Below the pieces are notes generated by a model. The model was not told the origin of the DNA and did not search any database. It saw only the letters and a list, made by a program, of their open reading frames with translations. From NCBI GenBank assembly GCA_024636595.1, contig JAGXGT010000185.1, positions 1 to 11,313 of the forward strand: DNA of 11,313 nt, in the 5' to 3' direction. The DNA is from Sphingomonadales bacterium (GTDB lineage: Bacteria > Pseudomonadota > Alphaproteobacteria > Sphingomonadales > Sphingomonadaceae). How positions within the stretch are numbered: the first letter of the stretch is position 1; each line of letters starts with the position of its first letter. The translations under genes and the position numbers were made by a program. Of the stretch, positions 1 to 7,176 are shown in pieces.

Positions 1-67
1 AGGGTCAGGGGCGCAGGTGAAGGTCAGCCGCAGCTACCGGGATGTGGTCGCGCGATTCGTGCATTAG
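1..67 (+). CDS. possible 3' end of a gene entering from the left edge (unidentified)
   Basis: From base 2 a plus-strand frame stays open to a TAG at 65-67, four bases before the stop codon of tadA on the other strand. The predicted tail ends in SYRDVVARFVH and matches no family I recognise. The position fits a gene convergent with tadA, but about 21 codons is too little to prove coding. It could equally be non-coding spacer. Confidence 0.3.
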   Translation, partial: GSGAQVKVSRSYRDVVARFVH

Positions 68-70
68 CAG

Positions 71-529
71 CTAGTTTCGGCGACTCTGGAAAAAATCCAG
101 CAGCAATTGTGCCGAAATGTCTCCGTCGATCCCGGCATAGACTTCGGGTTTGTGATGGCATGTCGCTGCATCGAAGAACCGCACACCGCTGTCCGCGGCA
201 CCGCCCTTGGGATCTTCGGCAGCATAATAAAGCCTTCTTACCCGGGCATGGGCGATAGCCCCGGCGCACATGGTGCAGGGTTCCAGCGTCACCCACAGGT
301 CGCAGTCTTCCAGCCGATCATTGCCCAGAAATTGGGTGGCTTCGCGAATCGCGACAATTTCCGCATGGGCGGTAGGGTCATGATCTATGCGGGTCCGATT
401 ATGGCCCTGGCCAATAATTTTGCCGTCCTTGACGATGACCGCACCGACCGGTACTTCACCGACCGTGATCGCGGCATTGGCCAAAGCCAGCGCATCGCCC
501 ATGAAAGAAGTATATTTTGCCGTCGCCAT
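71..529 (-). CDS. tadA: tRNA-specific adenosine deaminase TadA
   Basis: Zinc-dependent deaminase that converts adenosine-34 of tRNA-Arg(ACG) to inosine in the cytoplasm, so that one tRNA can read several CGN codons; it is usually essential. The 152-residue length is normal for the family. The HAE motif (His55, Ala56, Glu57) supplies a zinc ligand and the catalytic proton shuttle. The PCxxC motif (Pro84, Cys85, Cys88) supplies the other two zinc ligands and is followed by the typical AGAIAHARVRR segment. A second in-frame Met at residue 10 (MGDALALA) is an alternative start, and neither site has a clear Shine-Dalgarno sequence. It is transcribed away from rpmB. Guanine or cytidine deaminases share the fold, but the motif spacing and C-terminal region favour TadA. 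Confidence 0.95.
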   Translation of the reverse strand: MATAKYTSFMGDALALANAAITVGEVPVGAVIVKDGKIIGQGHNRTRIDHDPTAHAEIVAIREATQFLGNDRLEDCDLWVTLEPCTMCAGAIAHARVRRLYYAAEDPKGGAADSGVRFFDAATCHHKPEVYAGIDGDISAQLLLDFFQSRRN

Positions 530-601
530 GTTTAGCGATTAGCGCGGAACTGGGGGGAACGCCATAGGTGAGCCGGATCGCGTAAAATGCCCGCGATACG
601 C

Positions 602-630
602 TTGACGCATGGCCCGTTTACGGTTAGGGC
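602..630 (+). promoter_or_regulatory. candidate promoter for rpmB
   Basis: TTGACG (602-607) and TAGGGC (625-630) are separated by 17 bases, in the 153-base gap between the divergent tadA and rpmB starts and about 50 bases ahead of the rpmB ATG. The -35 element is good and the -10 element weak. This is an inference from spacing and position only. Confidence 0.35.
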
Positions 631-682
631 ACCGCTCTTTCCCGCTGGGAATCATTCAATAACAAGAAATTGGACTTTTACG

Positions 683-973
683 ATGTCGCGGATTTGCGAA
701 CTGACAGGTAAGACTCGGCTGGTAGGCAATAATGTGTCGCACGCCAAAAACCGGACCAAGAAGACATTTTTGCCCAACCTGCAAAATGTGACGCTTCTGT
801 CCGACACACTCGGCAAGGGCGTGAAGCTCCGCGTTTCGACGCACGGGCTGCGTTCTGTGGAACATGTCGGCGGCCTCGACAACTGGCTCATGAAAACCAA
901 GGACGACAAGTTGAGCCTGCGTGTGAAGCGGCCCAAGAAAGAAATCGTGAAAAAGCAGGTTGCTACCGCTTAA
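683..973 (+). CDS. rpmB: 50S ribosomal protein L28
   Basis: Structural protein of the large ribosomal subunit. It opens with the family's N-terminus, MSRICELTGK, followed by GNNVSHAKNRTKKTF (residues 15-29), the conserved basic stretch of L28. Next come the PNLQNV segment and the central VSTHGLRSVEHVGGLDNWL region. At 96 residues it matches alphaproteobacterial L28. The frame is open upstream to an ATG at 587, but that extension does not resemble L28, so the start is placed at 683. No strong Shine-Dalgarno sequence precedes it. It is a single-gene unit, with a candidate promoter upstream and a hairpin terminator about 25 bases after the stop. Confidence 0.96.
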   Translation: MSRICELTGKTRLVGNNVSHAKNRTKKTFLPNLQNVTLLSDTLGKGVKLRVSTHGLRSVEHVGGLDNWLMKTKDDKLSLRVKRPKKEIVKKQVATA

Positions 974-977
974 GCGA

Positions 978-2063
978 TCAATCTGATTCGAATGTTGAAA
1001 AGCCGGGGCTAGCCTCGGCTTTTTTATTTTGTGGCTTTGCATCGGGTTTTCTGTGGGTGTCGTTGCCCTTCAGCAGCCGGAATTTGAACAATAGCGATTC
1101 CTGCAACGCGCTGAAATTGTTATCCGACGCGATCCAGACAATCGTGCCATCGCCATTCTTTGTGATCGCCAATGCCTCCATATTGTCGACCTTTAGCGGT
1201 GGCTTCAGAGTGGCGATGGGGACGGAGGTCGCGACCTTGCCCGGCTCGAAATCCTTCACCTGCGCAATAGACAATATCGCGGAAACGCCATCCAACGGTG
1301 TGAAACGGCGGTGCAGCATCAGGGCGGAACGGTCGTCCAGCAACGCCGCATCGGTCAATTTATAGCCGGCAGGAGGTTTATAGCCGAAGGCCACGGCCTT
1401 GCTCGTCGGATCGGAAGCATCGGCGCTAAAGATAAGCGCCTGATAGCCGCCCTTGGAATATTCTGCAGACTCCGAGAACACCAGAAAATGACCGTCGGGC
1501 AAACGGAGCATCGCCTCGGCACCGCCATTCTCCGGCCAGTTCTGCATGGCCGCCGGAAAATTCGCGCTCTCCTTGCGGGACAAGGAAGATCCATAGCGCC
1601 AGATGCTGTGCTGATGCTCGTAGCCGACCCAGAATTGATCGGTGTCAGGATCGTGCAAGAATGATTCGGCATCCCAGTTTTGCTTGGCATGTTCATTGGG
1701 CTTGGCCGGACCGTCAGGGAGCGGCGCGATGAACGGGCGAATGGCCCGATTCTCGGTCTCATCCAAGGTAAAGCCGACCAGTGAGCCATTGTCACTGAGC
1801 ATCAGAAAACGGTTGTCCGTCAACGCCACCATGGAGGATATGCCGCCAAATTCGCCATTGTCGCTGGTAATTTTCCAGCCACCGAGAAAAGCGAGTCGGC
1901 CAACCCGGGTTTCGGCAGGATTTTCGGCGTCGAGCGCTATCGGTTCGAGTGCGATATATTGGCTCTCATTTACCGGCGGCACCGGGCCGCGCACATAGGT
2001 GACCGGCACGAGAAAGAAAAACAGCGACAGGCATGCGAGCAAACGGGGCATAGCGCCGCGCAT
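978..2063 (-). CDS. exported phytase/esterase-like beta-propeller protein
   Basis: It resembles the 'esterase-like activity of phytase' family, predicted beta-propeller proteins with little experimental work behind them; the substrate is unknown. Residues 1-25 look like a Sec signal peptide, with Arg7 followed by the hydrophobic LLACLSLFFFLVPV. This places it in the periplasm or outside. Family-type motifs are FGGISS (72-77), LSDNG (89-93), NWDAES (129-134), GYEH (147-150), NGGAEAM (179-185), DNMEALA (293-299) and ASDNNF (312-317). Their spaced acidic residues resemble the metal-binding positions of such propellers. The first Met could also be residue 5, which gives a tighter signal peptide. 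The last 15 or so residues (KKAEASPGFSTFESD) are encoded by the terminator hairpin shared with rpmB. The neighbouring operon starts divergently 90 bases away. Confidence 0.82.
   Translation of the reverse strand: MRGAMPRLLACLSLFFFLVPVTYVRGPVPPVNESQYIALEPIALDAENPAETRVGRLAFLGGWKITSDNGEFGGISSMVALTDNRFLMLSDNGSLVGFTLDETENRAIRPFIAPLPDGPAKPNEHAKQNWDAESFLHDPDTDQFWVGYEHQHSIWRYGSSLSRKESANFPAAMQNWPENGGAEAMLRLPDGHFLVFSESAEYSKGGYQALIFSADASDPTSKAVAFGYKPPAGYKLTDAALLDDRSALMLHRRFTPLDGVSAILSIAQVKDFEPGKVATSVPIATLKPPLKVDNMEALAITKNGDGTIVWIASDNNFSALQESLLFKFRLLKGNDTHRKPDAKPQNKKAEASPGFSTFESD
1000..1030 (+). terminator. rho-independent terminator of rpmB
   Basis: AGCCGGGGCT (1001-1010) and AGCCTCGGCT (1011-1020) form a near-perfect GC-rich hairpin with one G-T wobble. 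The T run at 1020-1025 and a further T-rich stretch follow. It lies just after the rpmB stop and overlaps the last codons of the convergent minus-strand gene. On the minus strand the hairpin is followed by only a few T residues, so termination there should be weaker. Confidence 0.85.
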
Positions 2064-2153
2064 AACCGATTCATCGCTTCAAATATAATCTATTCTGGAC
2101 GATCGCGCGACACCTGCGCTAGACGCCGGACAATCATTCAGGAAAGCGCGAAC

Positions 2154-2861
2154 ATGAAAAAAATCTATCAGGATGCGGCCGCCGCGCTCGACGGCCTTTT
2201 ATTTGATGACATGCATCTCTGCGTTGGCGGTTTTGGCTTGTGCGGGATCCCGGAACGGCTGATTGATGCGATCCAGGCAGACGGCGTCAAGGGTCTGACC
2301 ATCGCTTCCAACAATGCCGGCATCGACAATGAAGGCCTCGGCAAGCTGCTCCGCTCGCGGCAGGTGAAGAAGATGATCTCTTCCTATGTCGGCGAAAACA
2401 AGGAATTCGAGCGGCAGTTCCTCTCAGGCGAGCTGGAAGTGGAATTCTGCCCTCAGGGGACGCTCGCCGAACGGTGCCGGGCCGGTGGCGCAGGTATTCC
2501 GGGTTTCTACACCAAGACCGGGGTCGGGACGCAGGTGGCCGAGGGCAAGGAGCAAAAGGAATTCGATGGCGAATCCTATATTCTCGAGCGCGGCATCTAC
2601 GCCGATCTCTGCCTGATCAAGGGCTGGAAGGCGGACAAGGCCGGCAATCTGATGTTCCGCAAGACCGCGCGCAATTTCAATGCGCCGATGGCGACTGCCG
2701 GCAAGATCTGTGTCGCCGAGGTGGAGGAAATTGTCGAAGTCGGAGAACTGGATCCGGATTGCATTCATTTGCCGGGGATTTATGTCAAACGGCTGATCAA
2801 CGGATCTCCCTATGACAAGAAAATCGAATTCCGCATGACCCGGGAGCGCCAAGACGCCTGA
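2154..2861 (+). CDS. scoA: 3-oxoacid CoA-transferase subunit A (SCOT alpha subunit)
   Basis: Half of a succinyl-CoA:3-ketoacid CoA-transferase, which moves CoA from succinyl-CoA to acetoacetate or a related 3-oxoacid in the cytoplasm. Family I hallmarks are GGFGLCGIPE (25-34), ASNNAGIDNEGLGKLL (51-66), SSYVGEN (76-82), CPQGTLAERCRAGGAG (99-114) and FYTKTGVGT (118-126). At 235 residues it matches bacterial ScoA. The frame is open upstream to 1959, but the ATG at 2154 gives the normal N-terminus and has AGGAAA about eight bases ahead. The pattern favours ScoA over the 3-oxoadipate enzyme PcaI, though motifs alone do not settle substrate. Its TGA overlaps the ATG of the next gene by one base, which implies translational coupling. 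The partner scoB lies one gene further on. Confidence 0.93.
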   Translation: MKKIYQDAAAALDGLLFDDMHLCVGGFGLCGIPERLIDAIQADGVKGLTIASNNAGIDNEGLGKLLRSRQVKKMISSYVGENKEFERQFLSGELEVEFCPQGTLAERCRAGGAGIPGFYTKTGVGTQVAEGKEQKEFDGESYILERGIYADLCLIKGWKADKAGNLMFRKTARNFNAPMATAGKICVAEVEEIVEVGELDPDCIHLPGIYVKRLINGSPYDKKIEFRMTRERQDA

Positions 2862-3805
2862 TGGCTCGGATCCGTTCCTCTCTTATCCTTCTGGCCGCCT
2901 TACCGTTGCTCTCCAGTTGCGTCGCCGCTCTGCTGCCACTCGCGGCTCTGGGGACGATGGGCAAGAAGCAGCTTGATCGGGCCGAGGCGAAGCGGGACAT
3001 CGTCGCCGCTGGCGCCATCGATCTGGCGATGCCGGCGGGTAAAGTCACGATCGGAGACGACGGCGGTGCGGCAGATGCATTGCCTCGCACGGAAAAGAAG
3101 TTTTCCGGACAAGGGGGCGCGCTGGAAGCCGTAGAGGTCGATCTTGACGGTGACGCTGCCGATTATATTGCGCAATTTTTTCAGCCGGTAGAACCGAATT
3201 CATCGCCCTATGCCAGTTTCGCGGCTTATGCCCTGAAACAATCGGCCAAGTTGGCGGAAGGCGAAGGGGTCCGTTCGGTGGTATTGGTTCCGCGCGTGGA
3301 TATCTTCAAGCCGGAAACCATGGCGTGCGAGGGCAAGCCCTTGGCGGTGGTCATCGATCTCGACGACACGACCGGTCGCGACTGGATCAAGGCCGAAACG
3401 CTCTACCGGCAAAACGGTCTGATTGAAGTGTTGCTTAGCCTGCGAGCGGCTGAAATCAGTGTGATCTGGTTGTCCGATCAACCCGTTGCCACATCCCAGA
3501 ATATCTCGGCGATTCTCAACGAGGCCGGTTTCTCGCAATCCGAATCGGATGATTTCCTTTTCCTCGACCGCGGCGGAGACGATCGCAAACAGGTGCGTCG
3601 CTGGGACGCAGCGCGCAACTATTGCATCGTCGCCATGGCGGGTGACGACCGTGCGGATTTTGATGAGCTCTACGGCTATTTACGGGACCCGGATGGGGCC
3701 CTCACGCTGGAGCCGATGTTCAATAACGGCTGGTTTTTAACGCCGCCGCCTCTCGTGGAAGCAACCCAAACCACGGCCACCAAGCCAGATGACAAAGAAG
3801 GATAA
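2861..3805 (+). CDS. HAD-superfamily acid-phosphatase-like lipoprotein
   Basis: Probably a membrane-anchored phosphatase of the HAD superfamily, near the acid phosphatase/lipoprotein e(P4) group; the substrate is unknown. The N-terminus MARIRSSLILLAALPLLSSC is a lipoprotein signal with lipobox L17-S18-S19-C20, so Cys20 would be lipidated and the protein anchored on the periplasmic side. HAD motif I is IDLDDT (Asp166 nucleophile, Asp168 acid/base). Motif II is WLSDQ (Ser205). A Lys near 243 may be motif III, and GDDRADF (261-267) is motif IV. All catalytic positions look intact. Residues 21-150 match nothing I know. It is unusual for such a gene to sit between scoA and scoB. It starts inside the scoA stop and ends two bases before scoB, so all three should be on one transcript. 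Confidence 0.75.
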   Translation: MARIRSSLILLAALPLLSSCVAALLPLAALGTMGKKQLDRAEAKRDIVAAGAIDLAMPAGKVTIGDDGGAADALPRTEKKFSGQGGALEAVEVDLDGDAADYIAQFFQPVEPNSSPYASFAAYALKQSAKLAEGEGVRSVVLVPRVDIFKPETMACEGKPLAVVIDLDDTTGRDWIKAETLYRQNGLIEVLLSLRAAEISVIWLSDQPVATSQNISAILNEAGFSQSESDDFLFLDRGGDDRKQVRRWDAARNYCIVAMAGDDRADFDELYGYLRDPDGALTLEPMFNNGWFLTPPPLVEATQTTATKPDDKEG

Positions 3806-3807
3806 AT

Positions 3808-4449
3808 ATGCCCTGGACTCGCGATGAAATGGCCGCACGGGCGGCAAAGGAACTTCAGGATGGCTATTACGTCAATCTCGGCATTGGCATTCCGACTCTG
3901 GTCGCCAATCACATACCCGATGGCGTGGAAGTCACGCTGCAAAGCGAGAACGGGATGCTCGGTATCGGACCGTTTCCCTATGAGGACGAGATTGATCCTG
4001 ACCTGATCAACGCCGGCAAGCAGACGATCAGTGAACTGCCCTCGTCGAGCTATTTCAGTTCATCCGACAGCTTTGCGATGATTCGCGGCGGGCATATTGA
4101 TTTGACCGTCTTGGGCGCGATGGAGGTCGCGGAAAATGGCGATATCGCGAACTGGATGATCCCCGGCAAGATGATCAAGGGCATGGGCGGCGCGATGGAT
4201 CTGGTCGCGGGCGTCAAGAAAATCATCGTCGTGATGGATCATTGCGCCAAGGACGGCAGTCCAAAATTCATTCCTGCCTGCACCTTGCCGTTGACCGGCA
4301 CCAATGTCGTCGACATGATCATCACCGATCTGTGTGTGTTCCAGCGCCTGGACCATGACAGTCCATTCCGGCTCATCGAATTGGCTCCGGGCATCAGCGC
4401 AGAGGATGTCGCTGCGAAAACCACCGCCGCTTATCAAATCGCATTGTAA
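3808..4449 (+). CDS. scoB: 3-oxoacid CoA-transferase subunit B (SCOT beta subunit)
   Basis: Catalytic half of the succinyl-CoA:3-ketoacid CoA-transferase. The signature SENGMLGIGPFP (46-57) contains Glu47, matching the glutamate that forms the enzyme-CoA thioester in this family. Other family segments are VNLGIGIPTLVANHIP (22-37), GGHIDLTVLGAMEV (94-107), NWMIPGKMIKGMGGAMDLV (115-133) and DHCAKDGSPK (144-153). The 213 residues are normal for ScoB. AAGGA lies six bases before the ATG and fixes the start. It forms the enzyme with scoA, from which the lipoprotein gene separates it, while a GTG-started hydrolase gene follows after ten bases. Confidence 0.94.
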   Translation: MPWTRDEMAARAAKELQDGYYVNLGIGIPTLVANHIPDGVEVTLQSENGMLGIGPFPYEDEIDPDLINAGKQTISELPSSSYFSSSDSFAMIRGGHIDLTVLGAMEVAENGDIANWMIPGKMIKGMGGAMDLVAGVKKIIVVMDHCAKDGSPKFIPACTLPLTGTNVVDMIITDLCVFQRLDHDSPFRLIELAPGISAEDVAAKTTAAYQIAL

Positions 4450-4459
4450 GATAGCGAAT

Positions 4460-5731
4460 GTGAAAAAATATCTGGCGCTGCTGTTCGGCCTTTTTGCTCT
4501 GTTGCTGGTCGGCTGGTATGGTTATCGGGCTCTGTTTGAACAGAAAAGCGGCTTTCCATTAGCAGCCCTTGCCGAGCCAAAGGCGGAAAGCCGCCTGCCA
4601 ACCCGCCCGGGTGACTGGCACGGAAAGATTGATTATCAGCGCCTCGATCAGGACTTTGCAGCGCTGACCGCGCGTCCGGAAATGGCGGGGCTGGCGGTGG
4701 CCATTGTCGAGGATGGCGAGCTCCGGTTTGTGTCCACTTACGGTGTAGCTGACAAAGACAGCGGCGAGCCGGTGACTCCCCAGACAGTGTTCCGCTGGGC
4801 CTCGGTATCAAAGGGCGTTGCGGGTTCGCTTGCCGCAAAATTGTCGGAAGAGGGCAAGCTCAATCTCAATGCCCCGATGCGCCGCTGGCAATCGTCCCTC
4901 AGGCTCCCCGGCGGCGCTGAATCGCAGCTGACGCTGGCGCAGCTATTGTCCCATCGGACCGGCCTCACCAAAAACGCCTATGATACAAAGCTGGAGGATG
5001 GCGAAGATCCTGGACTGCTCCGCAGGCAGCTCGAGGCGGCCCCGTTACAGTGCCTGCCGGGCACCTGTCACAGCTACCAGAATATCGCGTTCGACGCGGC
5101 TAGCGAGATATTGGGGCAGGCCTCCGGCACCTTATATTCTGACGCAGTAGAGAAGCGCTTGTTCATACCGCTGGGCATGAAGAGCGCGCAGTTCGGAATC
5201 GTCGGCCTGACCGGCGCGAAAAGCTGGGCGCGGCCCCATCGCGGTGACAAGGTGCGAACCCTGTCCGAATCCTACTGGCGGGTGCCCGCCGCCGCCGGCG
5301 TCAGCAGCAATATCGTCGACCTCGCGCGCTGGATGCGCGCGCAAATGGGCGAGAATGAGGATGTTCTGTCGAGCAAGGCGCTGGCCCTGGCCCACGCGCC
5401 ATTGGTCAGTACCAGACGCGTTTATAGCGGCGAACTCGCCCGCGCCCTTGGCGATCCCTATTATGGGCTCGGCTGGCGGAGCTTCACTTATGCCGGACGG
5501 CAACTGGTCGGACATAGCGGCGCTGTCGACGGCTTTCGTTCGACAATGATATTCGATCCGGCAACCCGGACGGGTGTGGTCGCCATGTGGAATGACGGCT
5601 GGGGGAGGCCGTTTCGGCTGCCCTTTGCGGTGCTCGACAGCTATTATGGTCTTGCGGGTCATGACTGGCTCGATCTTTCGGATCTGCCAGCGGTCAAGGC
5701 GCCACCGCCGCTACCGGTGTCGACCAACTGA
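4460..5731 (+). CDS. membrane-anchored serine hydrolase, beta-lactamase/esterase class
   Basis: A member of the serine beta-lactamase/penicillin-binding-protein-like fold, class C/EstB type. Many relatives are esterases or peptidases rather than antibiotic-resistance enzymes. Motifs seen are SxxK (Ser115-Val-Ser-Lys118), YxN (Tyr206-Gln-Asn208) and GHSG (351-354), which stands in for the KTG box. Residues 3-20 are a single hydrophobic segment after two lysines, so it is probably an N-terminal membrane anchor or uncleaved signal with the enzyme outside the cytoplasm. Cys198 and Cys203 could form a disulfide. The GTG at 4460 is chosen because it immediately precedes KKYLALLFGLFALLL; the upstream open frame is antisense-like overlap with scoB. 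It is the last gene of the scoA operon, and its natural substrate cannot be read from sequence. Confidence 0.85.
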   Translation: MKKYLALLFGLFALLLVGWYGYRALFEQKSGFPLAALAEPKAESRLPTRPGDWHGKIDYQRLDQDFAALTARPEMAGLAVAIVEDGELRFVSTYGVADKDSGEPVTPQTVFRWASVSKGVAGSLAAKLSEEGKLNLNAPMRRWQSSLRLPGGAESQLTLAQLLSHRTGLTKNAYDTKLEDGEDPGLLRRQLEAAPLQCLPGTCHSYQNIAFDAASEILGQASGTLYSDAVEKRLFIPLGMKSAQFGIVGLTGAKSWARPHRGDKVRTLSESYWRVPAAAGVSSNIVDLARWMRAQMGENEDVLSSKALALAHAPLVSTRRVYSGELARALGDPYYGLGWRSFTYAGRQLVGHSGAVDGFRSTMIFDPATRTGVVAMWNDGWGRPFRLPFAVLDSYYGLAGHDWLDLSDLPAVKAPPPLPVSTN

Positions 5732-5749
5732 TATAGGACCGGTTTTGCC

Positions 5750-6223
5750 TCAGGCGTTGCGGCCTGCCCGCAGCGCTGCCTGTTCAAATAAGGCTCTGTC
5801 GCCCATTTCCCAGGTGACGTTCAATTGCGTCTGATGGATCAGCCAGCCGTCTGCTGCCCGGTGCAAATGATGAACATAATAGCCGCCGATGCTGTGCATT
5901 TCTCGCAGGTCGCCGCTTATCAGATAGTGATGGGCTGTCATGTAGCAGGTGCACATGGCGCTATCGCCATCGACCTCGATCAGAAAATTGGTTAGCACGT
6001 GCTGCGTGGCATCAAAGGGCTCCAGCGTGGCACGGACCCCGGCAACCCATTCGTCGGCGCTTATCATGGCGGACGGTTCCCCGGACCAGCTGGAAAAATC
6101 GACGGTCAGTGGATCCGCGAAAATCGAACGATAGAGTTTCCAGTCCCGCCGATCGATGCCCGTGGGATAGCGCAGCACATGGTCGGTAATTCTCGCGCGA
6201 TTGACCAGATAATCGGTGTTCAT
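5750..6223 (-). CDS. SnoaL/NTF2-like domain protein
   Basis: A small cone-fold protein of the SnoaL-like group, related to scytalone dehydratase, polyketide cyclases and ketosteroid isomerase. Members are often dehydratases, isomerases or stand-alone binding domains in catabolic operons. The typical opening is IDRRDWKLYRSIFADPLTVD (23-42). TQHVLTNFLIEVDGD (73-87) and GYYVHHLHRAADGWLI (114-129) follow as the central and C-terminal strands. His75 and the HH pair at 118-119 are candidates for pocket residues, but the catalytic set is not certain. The start at 6223 has GAAAGGAA ahead of it, inside the end of the preceding gene. That gene stops one base before this ATG, so the two are probably coupled. 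The stop lies 18 bases from the convergent hydrolase gene. Confidence 0.8.
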   Translation of the reverse strand: MNTDYLVNRARITDHVLRYPTGIDRRDWKLYRSIFADPLTVDFSSWSGEPSAMISADEWVAGVRATLEPFDATQHVLTNFLIEVDGDSAMCTCYMTAHHYLISGDLREMHSIGGYYVHHLHRAADGWLIHQTQLNVTWEMGDRALFEQAALRAGRNA

Positions 6224-6224
6224 A

Positions 6225-7031
6225 TCATTTCCTTTCGGCAAACAGGTTGCGGCTGGCGGCAACGGCGCGCTCCGCCCATGCTCGTGCTTCGGATCCCAGC
6301 AGCGGCCTTGAATTGGGCACTTCGATATCAATATCCACATGCGGGCCAAGCAAAGCTACCAGCTCGCGCAGCGGGAACACGCCTTCTCCGGGTATCAGCC
6401 TGCTCATGGCTTCTGCAATATAGTCGTCCGACCGCCGGAAATCGGGGCCATCGCATAGCTGCGCGTAGCCTATGGTCGGCGGGTCCAAAGTCTTTACCTG
6501 TTCCAGCGTGCCGCCGGTCCGGAACAGATGTAGCGCGTCGATGGCTATCGTCAGATTGGGTTGATTCATGCGACCATGAAGCGCGGCGGCTGCGGCGAGA
6601 CTGTTGCAGCCCGCGGCAAAGCCAGTGAATTCCAGACCGACTTCAAGGTCATGATCGCGCGCCAATATGCAGAGGCTGGACAGTTGATCTTCCACCCGGT
6701 GATGGCTCGGTTCGTGAATATGAGTGACGATCCGTTTCGCGCCCAATTCTGCAGCAAGCGTAATCGCGGGTAGATAGTCTGCGACATCGCATTCCGGCAT
6801 CACAGGAAAATATTCGGCGTTGATAATCCGCATATCATGATCGCGAAGCAGCTGTTTGACCGAAGCAGCCGCTGCCGGATCAACCACCGGGAACATGTCC
6901 CGACCATGGCTGTCGAGCGGTGTGGCGGTAAACAGGCAGACCCCCTCCAGTCCGGCCTCTGCGGCGAAGCGCACCAGACCTTCCGGTCCGCCCTCCATCA
7001 TCGTAATCTGATGCAATGCCAGCTGGTGCAT
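6225..7031 (-). CDS. sugar phosphate isomerase/epimerase-family TIM-barrel protein
   Basis: An AP-endonuclease-2/xylose-isomerase-like TIM barrel. Family members isomerise or dehydrate small sugars and hydroxy-acids using a bound divalent metal. The likely metal ligands are Glu134 (VGLEF), Asp165 and His168 (IDALH) and Glu237 (DIDIEV); THIHEP (103-108) fits another active-site strand. At 268 residues the barrel looks complete. The ATG at 7031 is preceded by AGGA (TCTAGGATTGGCCC), which supports this start. It heads a two-gene minus-strand unit with the SnoaL-like gene and is divergent from the acyl-CoA synthetase. That context suggests a role in CoA-ester or carbon catabolism rather than DNA repair, but the substrate is unknown. 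Confidence 0.8.
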   Translation of the reverse strand: MHQLALHQITMMEGGPEGLVRFAAEAGLEGVCLFTATPLDSHGRDMFPVVDPAAAASVKQLLRDHDMRIINAEYFPVMPECDVADYLPAITLAAELGAKRIVTHIHEPSHHRVEDQLSSLCILARDHDLEVGLEFTGFAAGCNSLAAAAALHGRMNQPNLTIAIDALHLFRTGGTLEQVKTLDPPTIGYAQLCDGPDFRRSDDYIAEAMSRLIPGEGVFPLRELVALLGPHVDIDIEVPNSRPLLGSEARAWAERAVAASRNLFAERK

Positions 7032-7098
7032 GGGCCAATCCTAGAACAATGACGCTCCCACGCCACCGGATTTTCGGTCGCTTGGCTAGTCAATCTGT

Positions 7099-7121
7099 TA
7101 GGCTGTATCCTATCCTAGCCT
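7099..7121. promoter_or_regulatory. possible operator in the divergent catabolic promoter region
   Basis: AGGCT (7100-7104) and AGCCT (7117-7121) form an inverted repeat with a 12-base spacer that contains a tandem TATCC. It sits between the divergent isomerase and acyl-CoA synthetase genes, where a shared regulator could bind. TTGGCT (7082-7087) and TATCCT (7106-7111) could be a plus-strand promoter with an 18-base spacer. TTGACT on the minus strand (7093-7088) could be a -35 for the other direction. All of this is inferred from short motifs. Confidence 0.25.
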
Positions 7122-7163
7122 CTCTATGTATCGCATGGAAAAGCCGATCGCGGAATCGCGCAC

Positions 7164-7169
7164 AGAGGA
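7164..7169 (+). promoter_or_regulatory. ribosome binding site that decides the acyl-CoA synthetase start
   Basis: AGAGGA lies seven bases before the ATG at 7177. The upstream in-frame ATGs at 7126 and 7135 have no comparable site, and the extra residues they would add do not look like the family's N-terminus. Confidence 0.6.
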
Positions 7170-7176
7170 TAATGGC

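Noticed and set aside
107..535. Plus-strand open frame of about 142 codons over tadA.
   Set aside because: It lies fully antisense to tadA, which has intact zinc and catalytic motifs. The product shows no recognisable domain.
2084..2089. Perfect TATAAT upstream of scoA.
   Set aside because: No acceptable -35 element lies 16-18 bases upstream (the sequence there is near CATAAC). It was not listed as a promoter, although this gap must hold one for scoA.
5713..5743. Two ACCGGT copies around the end of the serine hydrolase gene as a possible terminator.
   Set aside because: The stem is only six pairs with a 19-base loop and a short T run of four, so it is too weak to call.
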